Positions 1 through 8,312 of a DNA stretch of 64,000 nt are shown piece after piece. The DNA lies in the NCBI RefSeq assembly GCF_013416525.1, contig NZ_JACCEM010000003.1, forward strand, positions 430,706 through 494,705, in the 5' to 3' direction. Within the stretch, counting starts at the first letter, position 1. Every line of letters begins with the position of its first letter. The DNA comes from Parapusillimonas granuli (GTDB taxonomy: Bacteria; Pseudomonadota; Gammaproteobacteria; Burkholderiales; Burkholderiaceae_B). Below the pieces are notes generated by a model. It was given only the letters and a program-made list of their open reading frames with translations, had not been told where the DNA came from and searched no databases. The position numbers and the translations under genes were made by a program.

Positions 1-739
1 AGGGGCCGGCCGCAGGGGGCGCGGCGTAGGGCGCCCCCAATTCCATGCCGGCGACTTGGTCCAGGACCGCCGCCGTGTCGCGCACGGTCCGGGTAAGCAC
101 CCCGTCGCAAGCCAGCCCTCCCCAGCCTTCGCCTCGCAACGGGCCCATGGGAACGAGCCCGCGGGACGGCTTGAGGCCGTATACGCCGCAGCAGGCCGCG
201 GGGATGCGTATCGATCCGCCGCCGTCGCTGCCGTGCGCGATCGGGACGATGCCCAGCGACACCGCCACGGCGGCGCCGCCGCTGGAGCCGCCGCTGGAGC
301 GGCTGGGGTCCCAAGGGTTGCGGGTCGGGCCGCCATAGAGCGCCGCCTCGGTCGTGGGCGCCATGCACAGCTCCGGCACCGTGGTTCGGGCAAACGGCAA
401 TAGCCCCGCGGCCTCGAAGCGGTCGACCAGCGTGGCATTGTGGGCATAGCGGGTATCGCGGAACAGCCGGGACCCCAGGCTGGACGCCAACCGCTTCGAA
501 GCCAGGCCGGAATCCTTGAGCAGAAAGGGTATGCCGACAAACCTGCCCGTGGGTTTCCAGGCGCCCGCCCAGTCGCGGGCCAGCTCGTACTCCGGATGGC
601 AAATCGCATTCAGGCCCTGGCCGCTATCCTGCGCAAGGCGGATCGCGCATTCCATGAGCTCGCGTGTCGTCACTTCCCCGGACGACAGCAATCCGGCCAG
701 GCCGAGGCCGTCATGGCGCAGGTATTCGTCGCAATTCAT
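1..739 (-). CDS. amidase signature family hydrolase (partial, C-terminus outside window)
   Basis: Hydrolyses a linear amide or half-amide to acid and ammonia with the Ser-cisSer-Lys triad of amidase-signature enzymes. The visible 246 codons show Lys75 in the FLLKD strand, the Gly/Ser-rich loop at 149-155 holding the cis-Ser, and the nucleophile Ser176 in DGGGSIRIP. The start ATG at 739 overlaps the stop of the upstream hydrolase gene in ATGA, so the two are translationally coupled. The remaining roughly 200 codons lie left of base 1. With the imidase-like gene at 1559 it could act as the half-amidase of a cyclic-imide route; that role is inference and the substrate is unknown. Confidence 0.88.
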   Translation of the reverse strand, partial: MNCDEYLRHDGLGLAGLLSSGEVTTRELMECAIRLAQDSGQGLNAICHPEYELARDWAGAWKPTGRFVGIPFLLKDSGLASKRLASSLGSRLFRDTRYAHNATLVDRFEAAGLLPFARTTVPELCMAPTTEAALYGGPTRNPWDPSRSSGGSSGGAAVAVSLGIVPIAHGSDGGGSIRIPAACCGVYGLKPSRGLVPMGPLRGEGWGGLACDGVLTRTVRDTAAVLDQVAGMELGAPYAAPPAAGP

Positions 740-1548
740 TGCGTCGCACCGGCATGGCGAGCCAGGAAACTGAGCAGATCCGTGACACACCGCTCGGGCA
801 GGTACTCGCAGATGCTGTGGCGCTCGCCGTCGTACATCAGGACCTCGGAACGGCTCATGCGCTCTTTCATCGGCTTGTACACCGACGCGTCGCCGATGCG
901 CCCGGCGCCCGGCACCACCACCAGCGTCGGGCAGGTGATGCGATGGAGCTGGTCCGACCATTCCTGGGTCGCCATGTAGCCGACGAACTTGCCGATGAAC
1001 GGTACGTCGTTGTCGCTCAGGGCGTCCAGGAACATCTCGACCTGCGGCGTGCCGATCATATGCGGCGGGAACCGGTCGTCGATGGTGTCGGCAAGAAAGT
1101 TGCGCAGGCCTTTTTCAGCGACCATGGGCAGCCATGAGCTGGCCTGGCTGTTCTTCAGCCCCGGCGCGGAGCCGAACAGGGCAAGGGTGGCGATCCGTTC
1201 CGGATGGTTCATGGCTAGGTGCTGCCCCACATAGCCTCCCGCCGAGTTGCCGACGAAGTGGACGGCGTCGCAGCCCAGATGGTCCATGAGAGCGAGCGTG
1301 TCGTTCACGAGGATTTCCATGGACAGTTCCGCATCCGCAGCCGGGACGCTGCTTTTCCCATGGCCGCGCATGTCCATGCGGACGACTTTGTACTGTCGGG
1401 ACAAGCCCGGAACCCATGGCCGGAAACGGTCGGCGTTGGCCATGGCCCCATGAAGCATGAAGATGGTGGGGGCCGGGTCCCAAGGATCGGTGAAGTCATC
1501 CACGTAGTAGTTGAAGCGTACGCCGTCGTGATCGAAATGATGTTGCAT
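736..1548 (-). CDS. alpha/beta-fold hydrolase
   Basis: Serine hydrolase of the alpha/beta fold, 270 residues from the ATG at 1548. The nucleophile elbow is GNSAGG with Ser102, the oxyanion region is FMLHGAM near residue 30, the RGHGKSS turn near 61 is typical of the family, and a catalytic His lies in GERHSI near the C-terminus. Upstream codons in the same frame would run into the end of the deacetylase gene, so 1548 is preferred; it leaves a 10-base gap. The gene sits between an imidase-like and an amidase gene and probably hydrolyses an ester or amide intermediate. Substrate cannot be told from sequence. Confidence 0.86.
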   Translation of the reverse strand: MQHHFDHDGVRFNYYVDDFTDPWDPAPTIFMLHGAMANADRFRPWVPGLSRQYKVVRMDMRGHGKSSVPAADAELSMEILVNDTLALMDHLGCDAVHFVGNSAGGYVGQHLAMNHPERIATLALFGSAPGLKNSQASSWLPMVAEKGLRNFLADTIDDRFPPHMIGTPQVEMFLDALSDNDVPFIGKFVGYMATQEWSDQLHRITCPTLVVVPGAGRIGDASVYKPMKERMSRSEVLMYDGERHSICEYLPERCVTDLLSFLARHAGATQ

Positions 1549-1558
1549 GAGAAGGTTG

Positions 1559-2488
1559 TCAGGCTGTTTGGGAGTTGAGTTGATCGAGGCGCCGGGTGTG
1601 CTCTGCCACCACATCCGCCATGCGCTCGAATTGGGCGCCTTCTTCCAGCAGTCGGATGATCAAACGCTCCAGCATGCGCATGCGGTGTCCACGACCTATG
1701 ACTTGCGGATGGAAGGTATAAGTGACGGCGCCCCAGTCCAGGTTTTCCTTCATGTAAAGAAAGTCTTCCATCCAGTTTTCCAGCACGCCGTTGGCGTTCA
1801 TGAGTCCGGGAAGAATGCCGGCGGGCGTGCGGGTGAACTCGAAATGCGGGAAATCGTCCAGGCTCCAGCTCACGGGCATTTCCACGAGCGAGGTCGCGGG
1901 CCCGAATCTGGCGGGCTGATCCGCCTCGATGACGTCGCGATGGCGCACGAAATAAGGCGTGTAGTCGTCGGCCATCATGCTGCTGTCGTACTTGAAGCCT
2001 TGTTCGATCAGCAGGTCGACCGAATTCGCGCTCAGGTCCCATGCCGGCGAGCGATAGCCCGCGGCATAGGCGCCGGTGAGGTTGCGGATGGTTTCATTGG
2101 CGCGGATCAAGGAAGCCCGCTCTTCCTCAAGGCTCATGTTCACGGGCGAGACATGCGACCAGCCATGGTGGCCGATCTCATGGCCGGCGTCGCGGATTTC
2201 CCGGCATAGATCGGGATACGTTTCCAGCGTATGGCCGGGGATGAACCATGTCGCTTTCACGTCGTAGCGTTCGAGCAGCCGGAGAATGCGGCGGGTTCCC
2301 ACGACGCCGAACTCACCCCGTGAAATCGGTGTGGGCGAGGTGGCTCCGCGCGCGATCCACAAGGAAATCGCGTCGAAATCAAAGGATAGGCAAACGATGG
2401 ACGTACTCAACGGCTTGTGCCTCTGGGCGAAGGGACGATCAGCCACTATAGAGGGCGAGGGCGCATGGCGTGTTGCCGGGTGCGTCAT
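1559..2488 (-). CDS. polysaccharide-deacetylase-fold hydrolase (imidase / allantoinase PuuE-like)
   Basis: 309-residue NodB-fold protein. The metal-site landmarks of the family are visible: SFDFDA near residue 35, then DVKATWFIPGH and GHEIGHHGWSH around residues 90-120. The version with a tryptophan-rich second half (WSLDDFPHFEF) matches cytoplasmic relatives such as PuuE-type allantoinase and bacterial cyclic imidase more than secreted chitin deacetylases, and no signal peptide is seen. First gene of a leftward operon with an alpha/beta hydrolase and an amidase, which fits ring opening of a cyclic imide or ureide followed by amide hydrolysis. The exact substrate is inference. The translation start could lie a few codons further in. 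Confidence 0.85.
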   Translation of the reverse strand: MTHPATRHAPSPSIVADRPFAQRHKPLSTSIVCLSFDFDAISLWIARGATSPTPISRGEFGVVGTRRILRLLERYDVKATWFIPGHTLETYPDLCREIRDAGHEIGHHGWSHVSPVNMSLEEERASLIRANETIRNLTGAYAAGYRSPAWDLSANSVDLLIEQGFKYDSSMMADDYTPYFVRHRDVIEADQPARFGPATSLVEMPVSWSLDDFPHFEFTRTPAGILPGLMNANGVLENWMEDFLYMKENLDWGAVTYTFHPQVIGRGHRMRMLERLIIRLLEEGAQFERMADVVAEHTRRLDQLNSQTA

Positions 2489-2593
2489 AGCTGACTTGCG
2501 CGTGAGATCAAATCAAAGCAGGGACGGATTGCCATGCCAGGGCAATAATTTGATATTCTGTGCCATGGATCTCACCTGCCCGCCATCCTTACC
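2489..2593. promoter_or_regulatory. divergent promoter region with inverted repeat
   Basis: The 105 bases between the leftward deacetylase operon and the rightward LysR gene. An inverted repeat with 6-base arms, ATTGCC and GGCAAT, separated by 7 bases, lies at 2528-2546, about 50 bases before the regulator start. This position and symmetry suit a binding site for the adjacent LysR protein. Confidence 0.45.
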
Positions 2594-3571
2594 GTGACCA
2601 AAGCAAGCAGCATCCGGCTCGACGCCACAGCCAGCTTATTGCGGCTGCGGATGTTTGCCGTGGTCGCCGAAGAGGGCAGCCTGACTCGCGCGGCGGTGCA
2701 TCTGGACAGCGACGTCGCCGCATTGAGCCGTCAGATCAGCGCCCTTGAACAACAATGCGGAACGCGCCTGTTCAATCGGACCGGCCGTGGCGTGAGCCTG
2801 TCCGAAGCCGGTTTGCGGATTTATCCGCAGGTCCAGGCGCTCTTGGCGGAAGCGTCGCTGCTTGAAGAGACGATACGCGAGCAGGCCGATGTGGTAAGAG
2901 GCAGCGTGACGCTGGTCATGATGCCGTCCATCGCGGCCACGCTCGTGGGGCGGGTATTTACCGTGCTGCGTGATACGCATCCCGACGTCCATATCAAGGT
3001 CATGGAAGGGGCCAGCGGCAAAGTCGTCGAATGGCTCGCCGATGGGCGTGCCGACATCGGCCTGCTCTATCGCTACAAGCTTCCTTTGCCGAGGGGGGAA
3101 GAAGCGCTCGCCAGCGTCGACGCCCACCTTGTCGGGCCGCCCGGAGACCGTGCCACCGCCAATGAAACGGTGGATTTTCGTGCGCTGGCTTCCGTGCCTC
3201 TGGTGCTGCCCAGCTATCCCAATGGCCTGCGGCGCGAGCTGGATACCCTTGCGCGGACCGCGGGCATCGTGCTTGCGCCCGTGCTGGAGTCGGAATCCCT
3301 GGCGCTATTGAAGTCATTGGCGATGAATCACGGACTCAATGTGGTTCTTTCCGTTCACGCCATCGAAGAAGAGCTGGCCGCGGGGAAGCTCCAGGCCTCG
3401 CGTATCGTCGGTCCGAGCGTCAGGTCCACCATTTCCATAGCCTTTGGCAAGGCGAAATCCCCGGGGCGTGCGGTCGAACTGGTATCGCGCAGCATTCGCC
3501 GGCTCTTGACGGAAGTCGTGCACGAGCCGCCCCTGGGGAATCGACCTCATGAACAGAGCGCTCGGTCTTGA
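2594..3571 (+). CDS. LysR-family transcriptional regulator
   Basis: 325 residues with an N-terminal winged helix-turn-helix (about 15-75, including SLTRAAVHLDSDVAALSRQI) and a C-terminal co-inducer domain of the LysR type (about 100-305). The start is a GTG at 2594. It is divergent from the deacetylase-hydrolase-amidase operon, the usual arrangement for a LysR regulator that controls its neighbour. The recognition-helix region has acidic DSDVAAL where many relatives carry SQPAL, a mild oddity. The effector is probably a substrate or intermediate of the amide pathway (inference). Confidence 0.9.
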   Translation: MTKASSIRLDATASLLRLRMFAVVAEEGSLTRAAVHLDSDVAALSRQISALEQQCGTRLFNRTGRGVSLSEAGLRIYPQVQALLAEASLLEETIREQADVVRGSVTLVMMPSIAATLVGRVFTVLRDTHPDVHIKVMEGASGKVVEWLADGRADIGLLYRYKLPLPRGEEALASVDAHLVGPPGDRATANETVDFRALASVPLVLPSYPNGLRRELDTLARTAGIVLAPVLESESLALLKSLAMNHGLNVVLSVHAIEEELAAGKLQASRIVGPSVRSTISIAFGKAKSPGRAVELVSRSIRRLLTEVVHEPPLGNRPHEQSARS

Positions 3572-3673
3572 GCGTCGTTGGCACGAAAACTGCTGGAGCA
3601 TTCGTGGGTACCGGTGACCAAGTGCCCCGCGCTTTACGAACCGGCCACGAAACAATCAAGCAAGGAGCTGCAC

Positions 3674-4093
3674 ATGAGCTATATCGAACGTGATACGTAT
3701 GGTATGTACAACCGCTACGATTCAACCGGCCCGGGCCCCGAAACCATGGGTGCTTCAACGCTGATCGGCAACGATGTCTATAACGCCCAAGAAGAGGATC
3801 TGGGCGACATCAAGGAAATCATGCTGGATGTCGCCTCCGGCAAGGTTTCCTATGCCGTCCTTTCATTTGGCGGGTTTCTCGGGATGGGTGAGAAGCTCTT
3901 CGCTGTGCCCTGGGCAGCCTTGAAATTGGATCCTGTGAACCATCGGTTCATTCTTGATGTCGACAAGGAACGCCTGAAGAACGCACCCGGGTTCGACAAG
4001 GACGATTGGCCAGACATGGCGGACCAGACCTGGGGCCGGCAGATCCATGATTATTACGGCACCGCATATCCTGATGGCTCTCGCTTGCTGTAA
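3674..4093 (+). CDS. PRC-barrel domain protein
   Basis: 139-residue cytoplasmic protein with a PRC-barrel (photosynthetic reaction-centre H-subunit type) beta domain at about 17-85, recognisable from GASTLIGNDVYNAQEEDLGDI and the VPWAALKLD strand. It is preceded by an AGGAG ribosome site at good spacing; frames opening further upstream lack one, so 3674 is the likely start. Such small PRC-barrel proteins are widespread in proteobacteria and often stress-induced, but no catalytic role is known. It stands alone, followed by hairpins at 4102 and 4163. Confidence 0.88.
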   Translation: MSYIERDTYGMYNRYDSTGPGPETMGASTLIGNDVYNAQEEDLGDIKEIMLDVASGKVSYAVLSFGGFLGMGEKLFAVPWAALKLDPVNHRFILDVDKERLKNAPGFDKDDWPDMADQTWGRQIHDYYGTAYPDGSRLL

Positions 4094-4101
4094 GGTCTCC
4101 C

Positions 4102-4119
4102 GCCCGCCTTGAAGCGGGC
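4102..4119 (+). terminator. hairpin after PRC-barrel gene
   Basis: GCCCGC and GCGGGC arms around a 6-base loop begin 9 bases after the PRC-barrel stop. No U-tract follows directly; the nearest T-run is at 4142-4146. It may be a weak terminator or an RNA-stabilising 3' hairpin. Confidence 0.4.
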
Positions 4120-4162
4120 TGACGCCCTATGGCTGCTGCGGGTTTTTCACTATTCGCATCTT

Positions 4163-4184
4163 TAGCGCGCCGTTCGGCGCGCTA
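4163..4184. terminator. perfect 9-bp hairpin with GTTC loop
   Basis: Arms TAGCGCGCC and GGCGCGCTA pair perfectly around a 4-base GTTC loop, followed by an A/T-rich stretch. It could end transcription in either direction or separate the PRC-barrel gene from the next operon. Confidence 0.5.
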
Positions 4185-4265
4185 ACTATTTAGTCCATGG
4201 CATGGCGTAATGGCATGCCGCTATGATTTGTCTCTGCTTGAAAGCCGCTCCTTACCTTTTTCCTT

Positions 4266-4290
4266 ATTTTGATATAACATACATCAAAAT
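4266..4290. promoter_or_regulatory. inverted-repeat operator before the PLP-enzyme/ABC operon
   Basis: ATTTTGAT and ATCAAAAT form perfect 8-base arms with a 9-base spacer, ending 15 bases before the ATG of the PLP enzyme. A TATAAC hexamer (4273-4278) overlaps the repeat and could be a -10 element, so a bound protein would block transcription. The GntR regulator at the end of the locus is the obvious candidate (inference). The 9-base spacer rules out an FNR box. Confidence 0.5.
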
Positions 4291-4305
4291 TATAGGAGTG
4301 AGACA

Positions 4306-5559
4306 ATGGCGGATTTCCCCGTACGCGGTCTTTCAAGGCAACATATCGACCGCGCGTTGGACGCATTTGCGGCGCAAGACAAGAATTGGCGGGCGGGCCG
4401 TGTTCCGCTGTATGTATTCCGTGGCGATCACGATGCCTACGAGATAGGCAGGGACGCGTTCTTCAGATATTTTTCCGAGAATGCCCTTGGAGCCAATCGC
4501 GCCTTCTCCAGTGTGAAAGCCATGCAGGAGGAAGTCCTGGAAATGTGTCTTTCGCTGCTGAACGGAAGCGCCGACATGGCGGGCATATTCACTTGCGGCG
4601 GCACTGAAAGCATCTTCCTGGCCGTGCGCGCCGCACGCTCCGAAGCTCGGCTCAAGCGCGGCCTGCCGAAAGGGCGCGGAAACATCGTTCTTCCCATCAC
4701 GGCCCATCCGGCCTTTGCCAAGGCCGCCGAAACAATGGATCTAGTCGAACGACGCGTCCCCGTGCTGGAAGACGGGCGTGCGGATGTCCGAGCGATGGCC
4801 GACGCCTTGGACGAAGAGACGGTCATGCTCGTGGGGTCCGCGCCATGCTTTCCATATGGTGTGATCGATCCGATACGTGAATTGGGAGAATTGGCGCAGG
4901 GCAGCGGGGTTTGGCTCCATACCGATGCATGTGTCGGCGGCTACCTCGCTCCGTTTGCGCGCGACGTGGGCTATGTCATTCCGGACTTCGACCTTTCGGT
5001 GCCAGGCGTCGCCTCGTTGTCGGCAGACCTTCATAAATATGGATTCTGCCCGAAGCCGGCGTCCACCGTGTTCTTTTCGAACTCCGAACGCGCCGGACTT
5101 GCCGGGTTCGACCTGGATGTATGGCCATCTGGACGGTTTGTCACTCCTACATTAGTGGGTACGCGTCCGGCCGGCGGCGTGGCTGGCGCGTGGGCGACGC
5201 TCAACTTCCTGGGCGCCGAGGGATACCGGCGCATTGCCCAACGCATCATGGCCATGCGGGACGCCTACGTCGAGGGTATAGAAGCCATATCGGGTTATGG
5301 CATGCTGGCTCGGCCTGATCTGGCGCTGCTGGCGTTTGCGGATCCATCGCTAGACATGCCCCGCGTTGCGGCGATGATGTCGGAAAAAGGCTGGCTGCCC
5401 GGGATGACGTCGCGGCCCGAAGGCTTGCACATCATGCTGTCTATACTTCATGAGCCCGTACGTGAAGAATATCTATCCGATTTACAAGCATGTTCTGCCA
5501 TTGTGCGCCAACAGATGGAAGCAGGGCAGGACGGCGCACGAGAGTCCGCGAAGTATTAG
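4306..5559 (+). CDS. PLP-dependent decarboxylase / sphingosine-1-phosphate-lyase-like enzyme
   Basis: 417-residue fold-type I PLP enzyme of the group II decarboxylase / S1P-lyase family. The cofactor-contact His134 (TAHPAF), Asp207 (HTDACVGG) and Schiff-base Lys244 (SADLHKYGF) are all present, as is the FTCGGTESIFLA phosphate loop near 95-107. A GGAG ribosome site precedes the ATG. It heads an operon with a complete ABC importer, so it probably acts on an imported amine or phospho-/sulfo-amine. It is soluble, without the N-terminal membrane anchor of eukaryotic S1P lyases. Decarboxylase versus C-C lyase cannot be decided here. Confidence 0.87.
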   Translation: MADFPVRGLSRQHIDRALDAFAAQDKNWRAGRVPLYVFRGDHDAYEIGRDAFFRYFSENALGANRAFSSVKAMQEEVLEMCLSLLNGSADMAGIFTCGGTESIFLAVRAARSEARLKRGLPKGRGNIVLPITAHPAFAKAAETMDLVERRVPVLEDGRADVRAMADALDEETVMLVGSAPCFPYGVIDPIRELGELAQGSGVWLHTDACVGGYLAPFARDVGYVIPDFDLSVPGVASLSADLHKYGFCPKPASTVFFSNSERAGLAGFDLDVWPSGRFVTPTLVGTRPAGGVAGAWATLNFLGAEGYRRIAQRIMAMRDAYVEGIEAISGYGMLARPDLALLAFADPSLDMPRVAAMMSEKGWLPGMTSRPEGLHIMLSILHEPVREEYLSDLQACSAIVRQQMEAGQDGARESAKY

Positions 5560-5601
5560 AACGCAGTTCCTCCCCTCCCTTGTCCATTTTTGGAGAGCAT
5601 C

Positions 5602-6645
5602 ATGCCAGTTCCTGGATCCATCTCGCGTCGAGACATCTTGCGGTTGATGTGCAGCATAGGTACGGTAACAGTCGCTACCAGTCCATTTACTCGGCCCCGA
5701 GCCGCCATGGCACAACAAAAGCGGGCCATCCTTGGGCATTTTGGATCGGCGAATCCTCAGGTACTCGGTAAAGCCACTTCCAGCTTCGCCGAAGCCTTGG
5801 GCTCGGGGGTGAAAACGGACTTCGTATCCGTATCCGCCGGCTCGCAGGTTTTGGCGGCCATTGCAGGCAACAGCATGGACCTGTGCAATATAGGGTCCAG
5901 CCCCATGGTCGTGGGGTTCGGACAGGGTGTAAAGATGTCCATGGTGTATGTGCAGAAGTACATCACCGACAGCGAGTCGCTGGTGGTCCGCAATGCGGCG
6001 GGAATCGGCAGCCTGCGCGAGCTCAAAGGAAAGTCGATCGGGCTTCCTTTCAACACGTCGGTACATTTCGCCTTGATTGCCGCGCTTGAGTCGATGGGGA
6101 TGGGCCCCGGCGACGTCCGACTGTTGAACATCAAGGCGGATTCGATCCAGGCCGCATGGAGAAGAGGCAGTATCGACGCCGCATATATATGGGCTCCGAT
6201 CCTGAACGATCTCGTCGCCGAAGACGGCGCCATTTTGATGCGCACGGGGGACCTGGCAGAGTCGGGCGTGCTTGTATTCGATGGCATCGTGGTGCGGGAT
6301 TCCTTCAAGAAAGAGCATCCCGACCTCGTGCTCGCTTATTTGAAAGAATATGCGCGGCTATGCGATATCTATCGGAACGATCCCGAGCAGGTGGTTAAGA
6401 CGCTATCGCCCTACTTGAGCCTTACGCCCGAGATGACCCACGCCTACATAAGGACCTTCCATCCGGTGCCAACCGCCGATCAGGCGACAGACAAGTGGAT
6501 GGGAATGCCGGGCGCAAAGGACACGGGCGTCTTGCACACATTGCAGATGCAAGCGGAATTCCTGAAGTCGGCCAATCAGCTGCCCTCCGTACCGGATACG
6601 TTTGCGCCCTATGTGGACTCATCGTTCCTGGCGCAAATGCTCTGA
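5602..6645 (+). CDS. ABC transporter substrate-binding protein (taurine/nitrate type, Tat signal)
   Basis: 347-residue periplasmic receptor of the NMT1/TauA/SsuA class. The N-terminus carries a twin-arginine motif, SRRDILR (Arg9-Arg10), followed by a weakly hydrophobic segment and an AMA cleavage site near residue 37, so export by the Tat route is likely. The ATG at 5602 follows GGAGAG; a TTG at 5590 lies inside that ribosome site and is rejected. Ligand-site regions such as SAGSQVLAAIAGNSMDLCNIG match nitrate/sulfonate/taurine receptors. It belongs with the ATPase and permease that follow. Ligand unknown. Confidence 0.88.
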   Translation: MPVPGSISRRDILRLMCSIGTVTVATSPFTRPRAAMAQQKRAILGHFGSANPQVLGKATSSFAEALGSGVKTDFVSVSAGSQVLAAIAGNSMDLCNIGSSPMVVGFGQGVKMSMVYVQKYITDSESLVVRNAAGIGSLRELKGKSIGLPFNTSVHFALIAALESMGMGPGDVRLLNIKADSIQAAWRRGSIDAAYIWAPILNDLVAEDGAILMRTGDLAESGVLVFDGIVVRDSFKKEHPDLVLAYLKEYARLCDIYRNDPEQVVKTLSPYLSLTPEMTHAYIRTFHPVPTADQATDKWMGMPGAKDTGVLHTLQMQAEFLKSANQLPSVPDTFAPYVDSSFLAQML

Positions 6646-6655
6646 CGGGAAATCT

Positions 6656-7489
6656 ATGTCGATACAAGTCGTAGACATGAGTTCACCCGCCCGCGCAGCT
6701 GCGGCGAAACTCAGCATCAATGCGGTTTCCAAGCGCTACGGGAGCTTGCTGGATGGTGTCGTAGCGCTCGAGCCCGTCGACATGGCTATCGCCGATGGAG
6801 ATTTCGTGTGCATTGTCGGTCCCTCGGGTTGTGGCAAAAGTACCTTGCTCAATATCATTGCCGGATTTGAATCGCCGACCAGCGGCGCCGTCATGGTTGC
6901 CGGAAACGCGATCAATGCGCCAGGCCCCGAGCGTGGCGTGGTTTTTCAGCAAGGCGCTTTATTCAACTGGATGACGGTGCTCGATAATGTGGCCTTTGGT
7001 CCCCAAGCCCTTGGATGGTCTGCGGCGCAGGCGCGGGAAACCGCCATGCGACACCTCGACCTAGTGGGCTTGGCATCGTTCGCGCATCGCTATCCCTATG
7101 AGCTTTCGGGGGGCATGCAGCAGCGCGTGGCAATTGCGCGGGCGCTTGCCAATGAGCCCGAGGTGCTGCTCATGGACGAACCCTTCGCCGCGCTGGATCA
7201 CCAGACTCGCGAACTGCTGCAAGAGGAAATACATCGTATCTGGAAAGGCACCGGTAAGACGATCGTGTGGATCACTCATAGCATAGACGAGGCACTCTAC
7301 CTAGCCACGCACATCGTCGTAATGAGTGCGCGCCCGGGACGCGTCAAAGCTGCGTTCCAGACTACCTTTGGCGATAGCGCCGACCCCTTCATCAGCACGA
7401 CGCCGGAGTTCGTGGAAGCCAAACGCCAGATCGTGGCCTTGCTGCGGGAAGAGTCCATCGAGGCGCAACGACAGGAGGCGATGAAGTGA
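6656..7489 (+). CDS. ABC transporter ATP-binding protein (taurine/nitrate type)
   Basis: 277-residue ATPase of the SsuB/TauB class that drives uptake with the permease at 7486. Walker A GPSGCGKST, Q-loop, signature LSGGMQQRVAIARAL, Walker B LLMDEPFAALD and the H-loop WITHSIDEA are intact. The ATG at 6656 follows ACGGGAAA just after the receptor stop; the frame stays open upstream inside the receptor gene but without a ribosome site. Its last four bases overlap the permease start (GTGA). Confidence 0.92.
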   Translation: MSIQVVDMSSPARAAAAKLSINAVSKRYGSLLDGVVALEPVDMAIADGDFVCIVGPSGCGKSTLLNIIAGFESPTSGAVMVAGNAINAPGPERGVVFQQGALFNWMTVLDNVAFGPQALGWSAAQARETAMRHLDLVGLASFAHRYPYELSGGMQQRVAIARALANEPEVLLMDEPFAALDHQTRELLQEEIHRIWKGTGKTIVWITHSIDEALYLATHIVVMSARPGRVKAAFQTTFGDSADPFISTTPEFVEAKRQIVALLREESIEAQRQEAMK

Positions 7490-8304
7490 GCAACGAACGA
7501 TCGAAATCCTCCACCGGGGCACGGGCGGCGACGATGAACTTGCACCTGAGCATTGCCTCGTTCATAGCCATGTTGGCCCTTTGGATCGGGCTGACAGGCA
7601 GCGGGTTATGGGCCCCCATTGTCGACCCCATGTTCCTGCCGTCGCCGCTGGGCGTCGCACAAACGTTCTGGAAGCTCTGCATGACCGGCTACCAAGGCAA
7701 TACGCTGCTTCATCACTTCCTGATCAGCCTTGCGCGATTCGGCGTGGCCTTCGCGTTCTGCATCGTGGTTGGCGTACCCGTTGGCTTGCTGATGGGCATG
7801 CACGGCGGTGTTCGCGCAGTGCTGGATCCGCCCATTGAAATTACGCGTCCTATTCCCAAGCTCGCATTGCTGCCGCTGTTCATCATCTGGTTCGGCATCG
7901 GCGAACTGTCCAAGGCTATTGTGATCATTGCCGCCTTGTTTCCCATGATGACGATCAGCGCCATGCAGGCGGTGCGATCGGTCAGCTTACGGAAAATACA
8001 GGCGGCCCAGTCGCTGGGGGCGACGCCGGCCGTGATATTCAGAAGGGTGCTGCTGCCTGCCAGCCTGCCCGGCATTTTTACCGGGATAAGAGTCTCGATC
8101 GGCATAGGCGTCACCATGCTGGTGGGGGCCGAAATGGTTGCCACCAATGACGGTATCGCTTGGATGGCATTGACCGCCGCGGACTTCATGCTGACCGATG
8201 TTGTGCTGGTGGGCGTCCTCATCATGGCGCTGCTGGGCTACAGCCTGGACAGGCTGTTTCGCCTGCTGGAAGCCAAACTGGTGCATTGGAGCGGGAAAGA
8301 CTGA
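7486..8304 (+). CDS. ABC transporter permease (taurine/nitrate type)
   Basis: 272-residue inner-membrane permease with about six helices and the EAA-type loop (AAQSLGATPAVIFRRVLLPASLPG, around residues 170-190) that docks on the ATPase. GTG start overlapping the ATPase stop. It forms the importer with 5602 and 6656. Its stop lies only 8 bases from the convergent stop of the GntR gene, so the two transcripts probably run into each other. Confidence 0.92.
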   Translation: MSNERSKSSTGARAATMNLHLSIASFIAMLALWIGLTGSGLWAPIVDPMFLPSPLGVAQTFWKLCMTGYQGNTLLHHFLISLARFGVAFAFCIVVGVPVGLLMGMHGGVRAVLDPPIEITRPIPKLALLPLFIIWFGIGELSKAIVIIAALFPMMTISAMQAVRSVSLRKIQAAQSLGATPAVIFRRVLLPASLPGIFTGIRVSIGIGVTMLVGAEMVATNDGIAWMALTAADFMLTDVVLVGVLIMALLGYSLDRLFRLLEAKLVHWSGKD

Positions 8305-8312
8305 CGCAGGGG

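Noticed and set aside
4266..4290. TTGAT...ATCAA symmetric element that could be an FNR box
   Set aside because: The half-sites are 9 bases apart; FNR/ANR sites need 4. Kept as a generic inverted-repeat operator.
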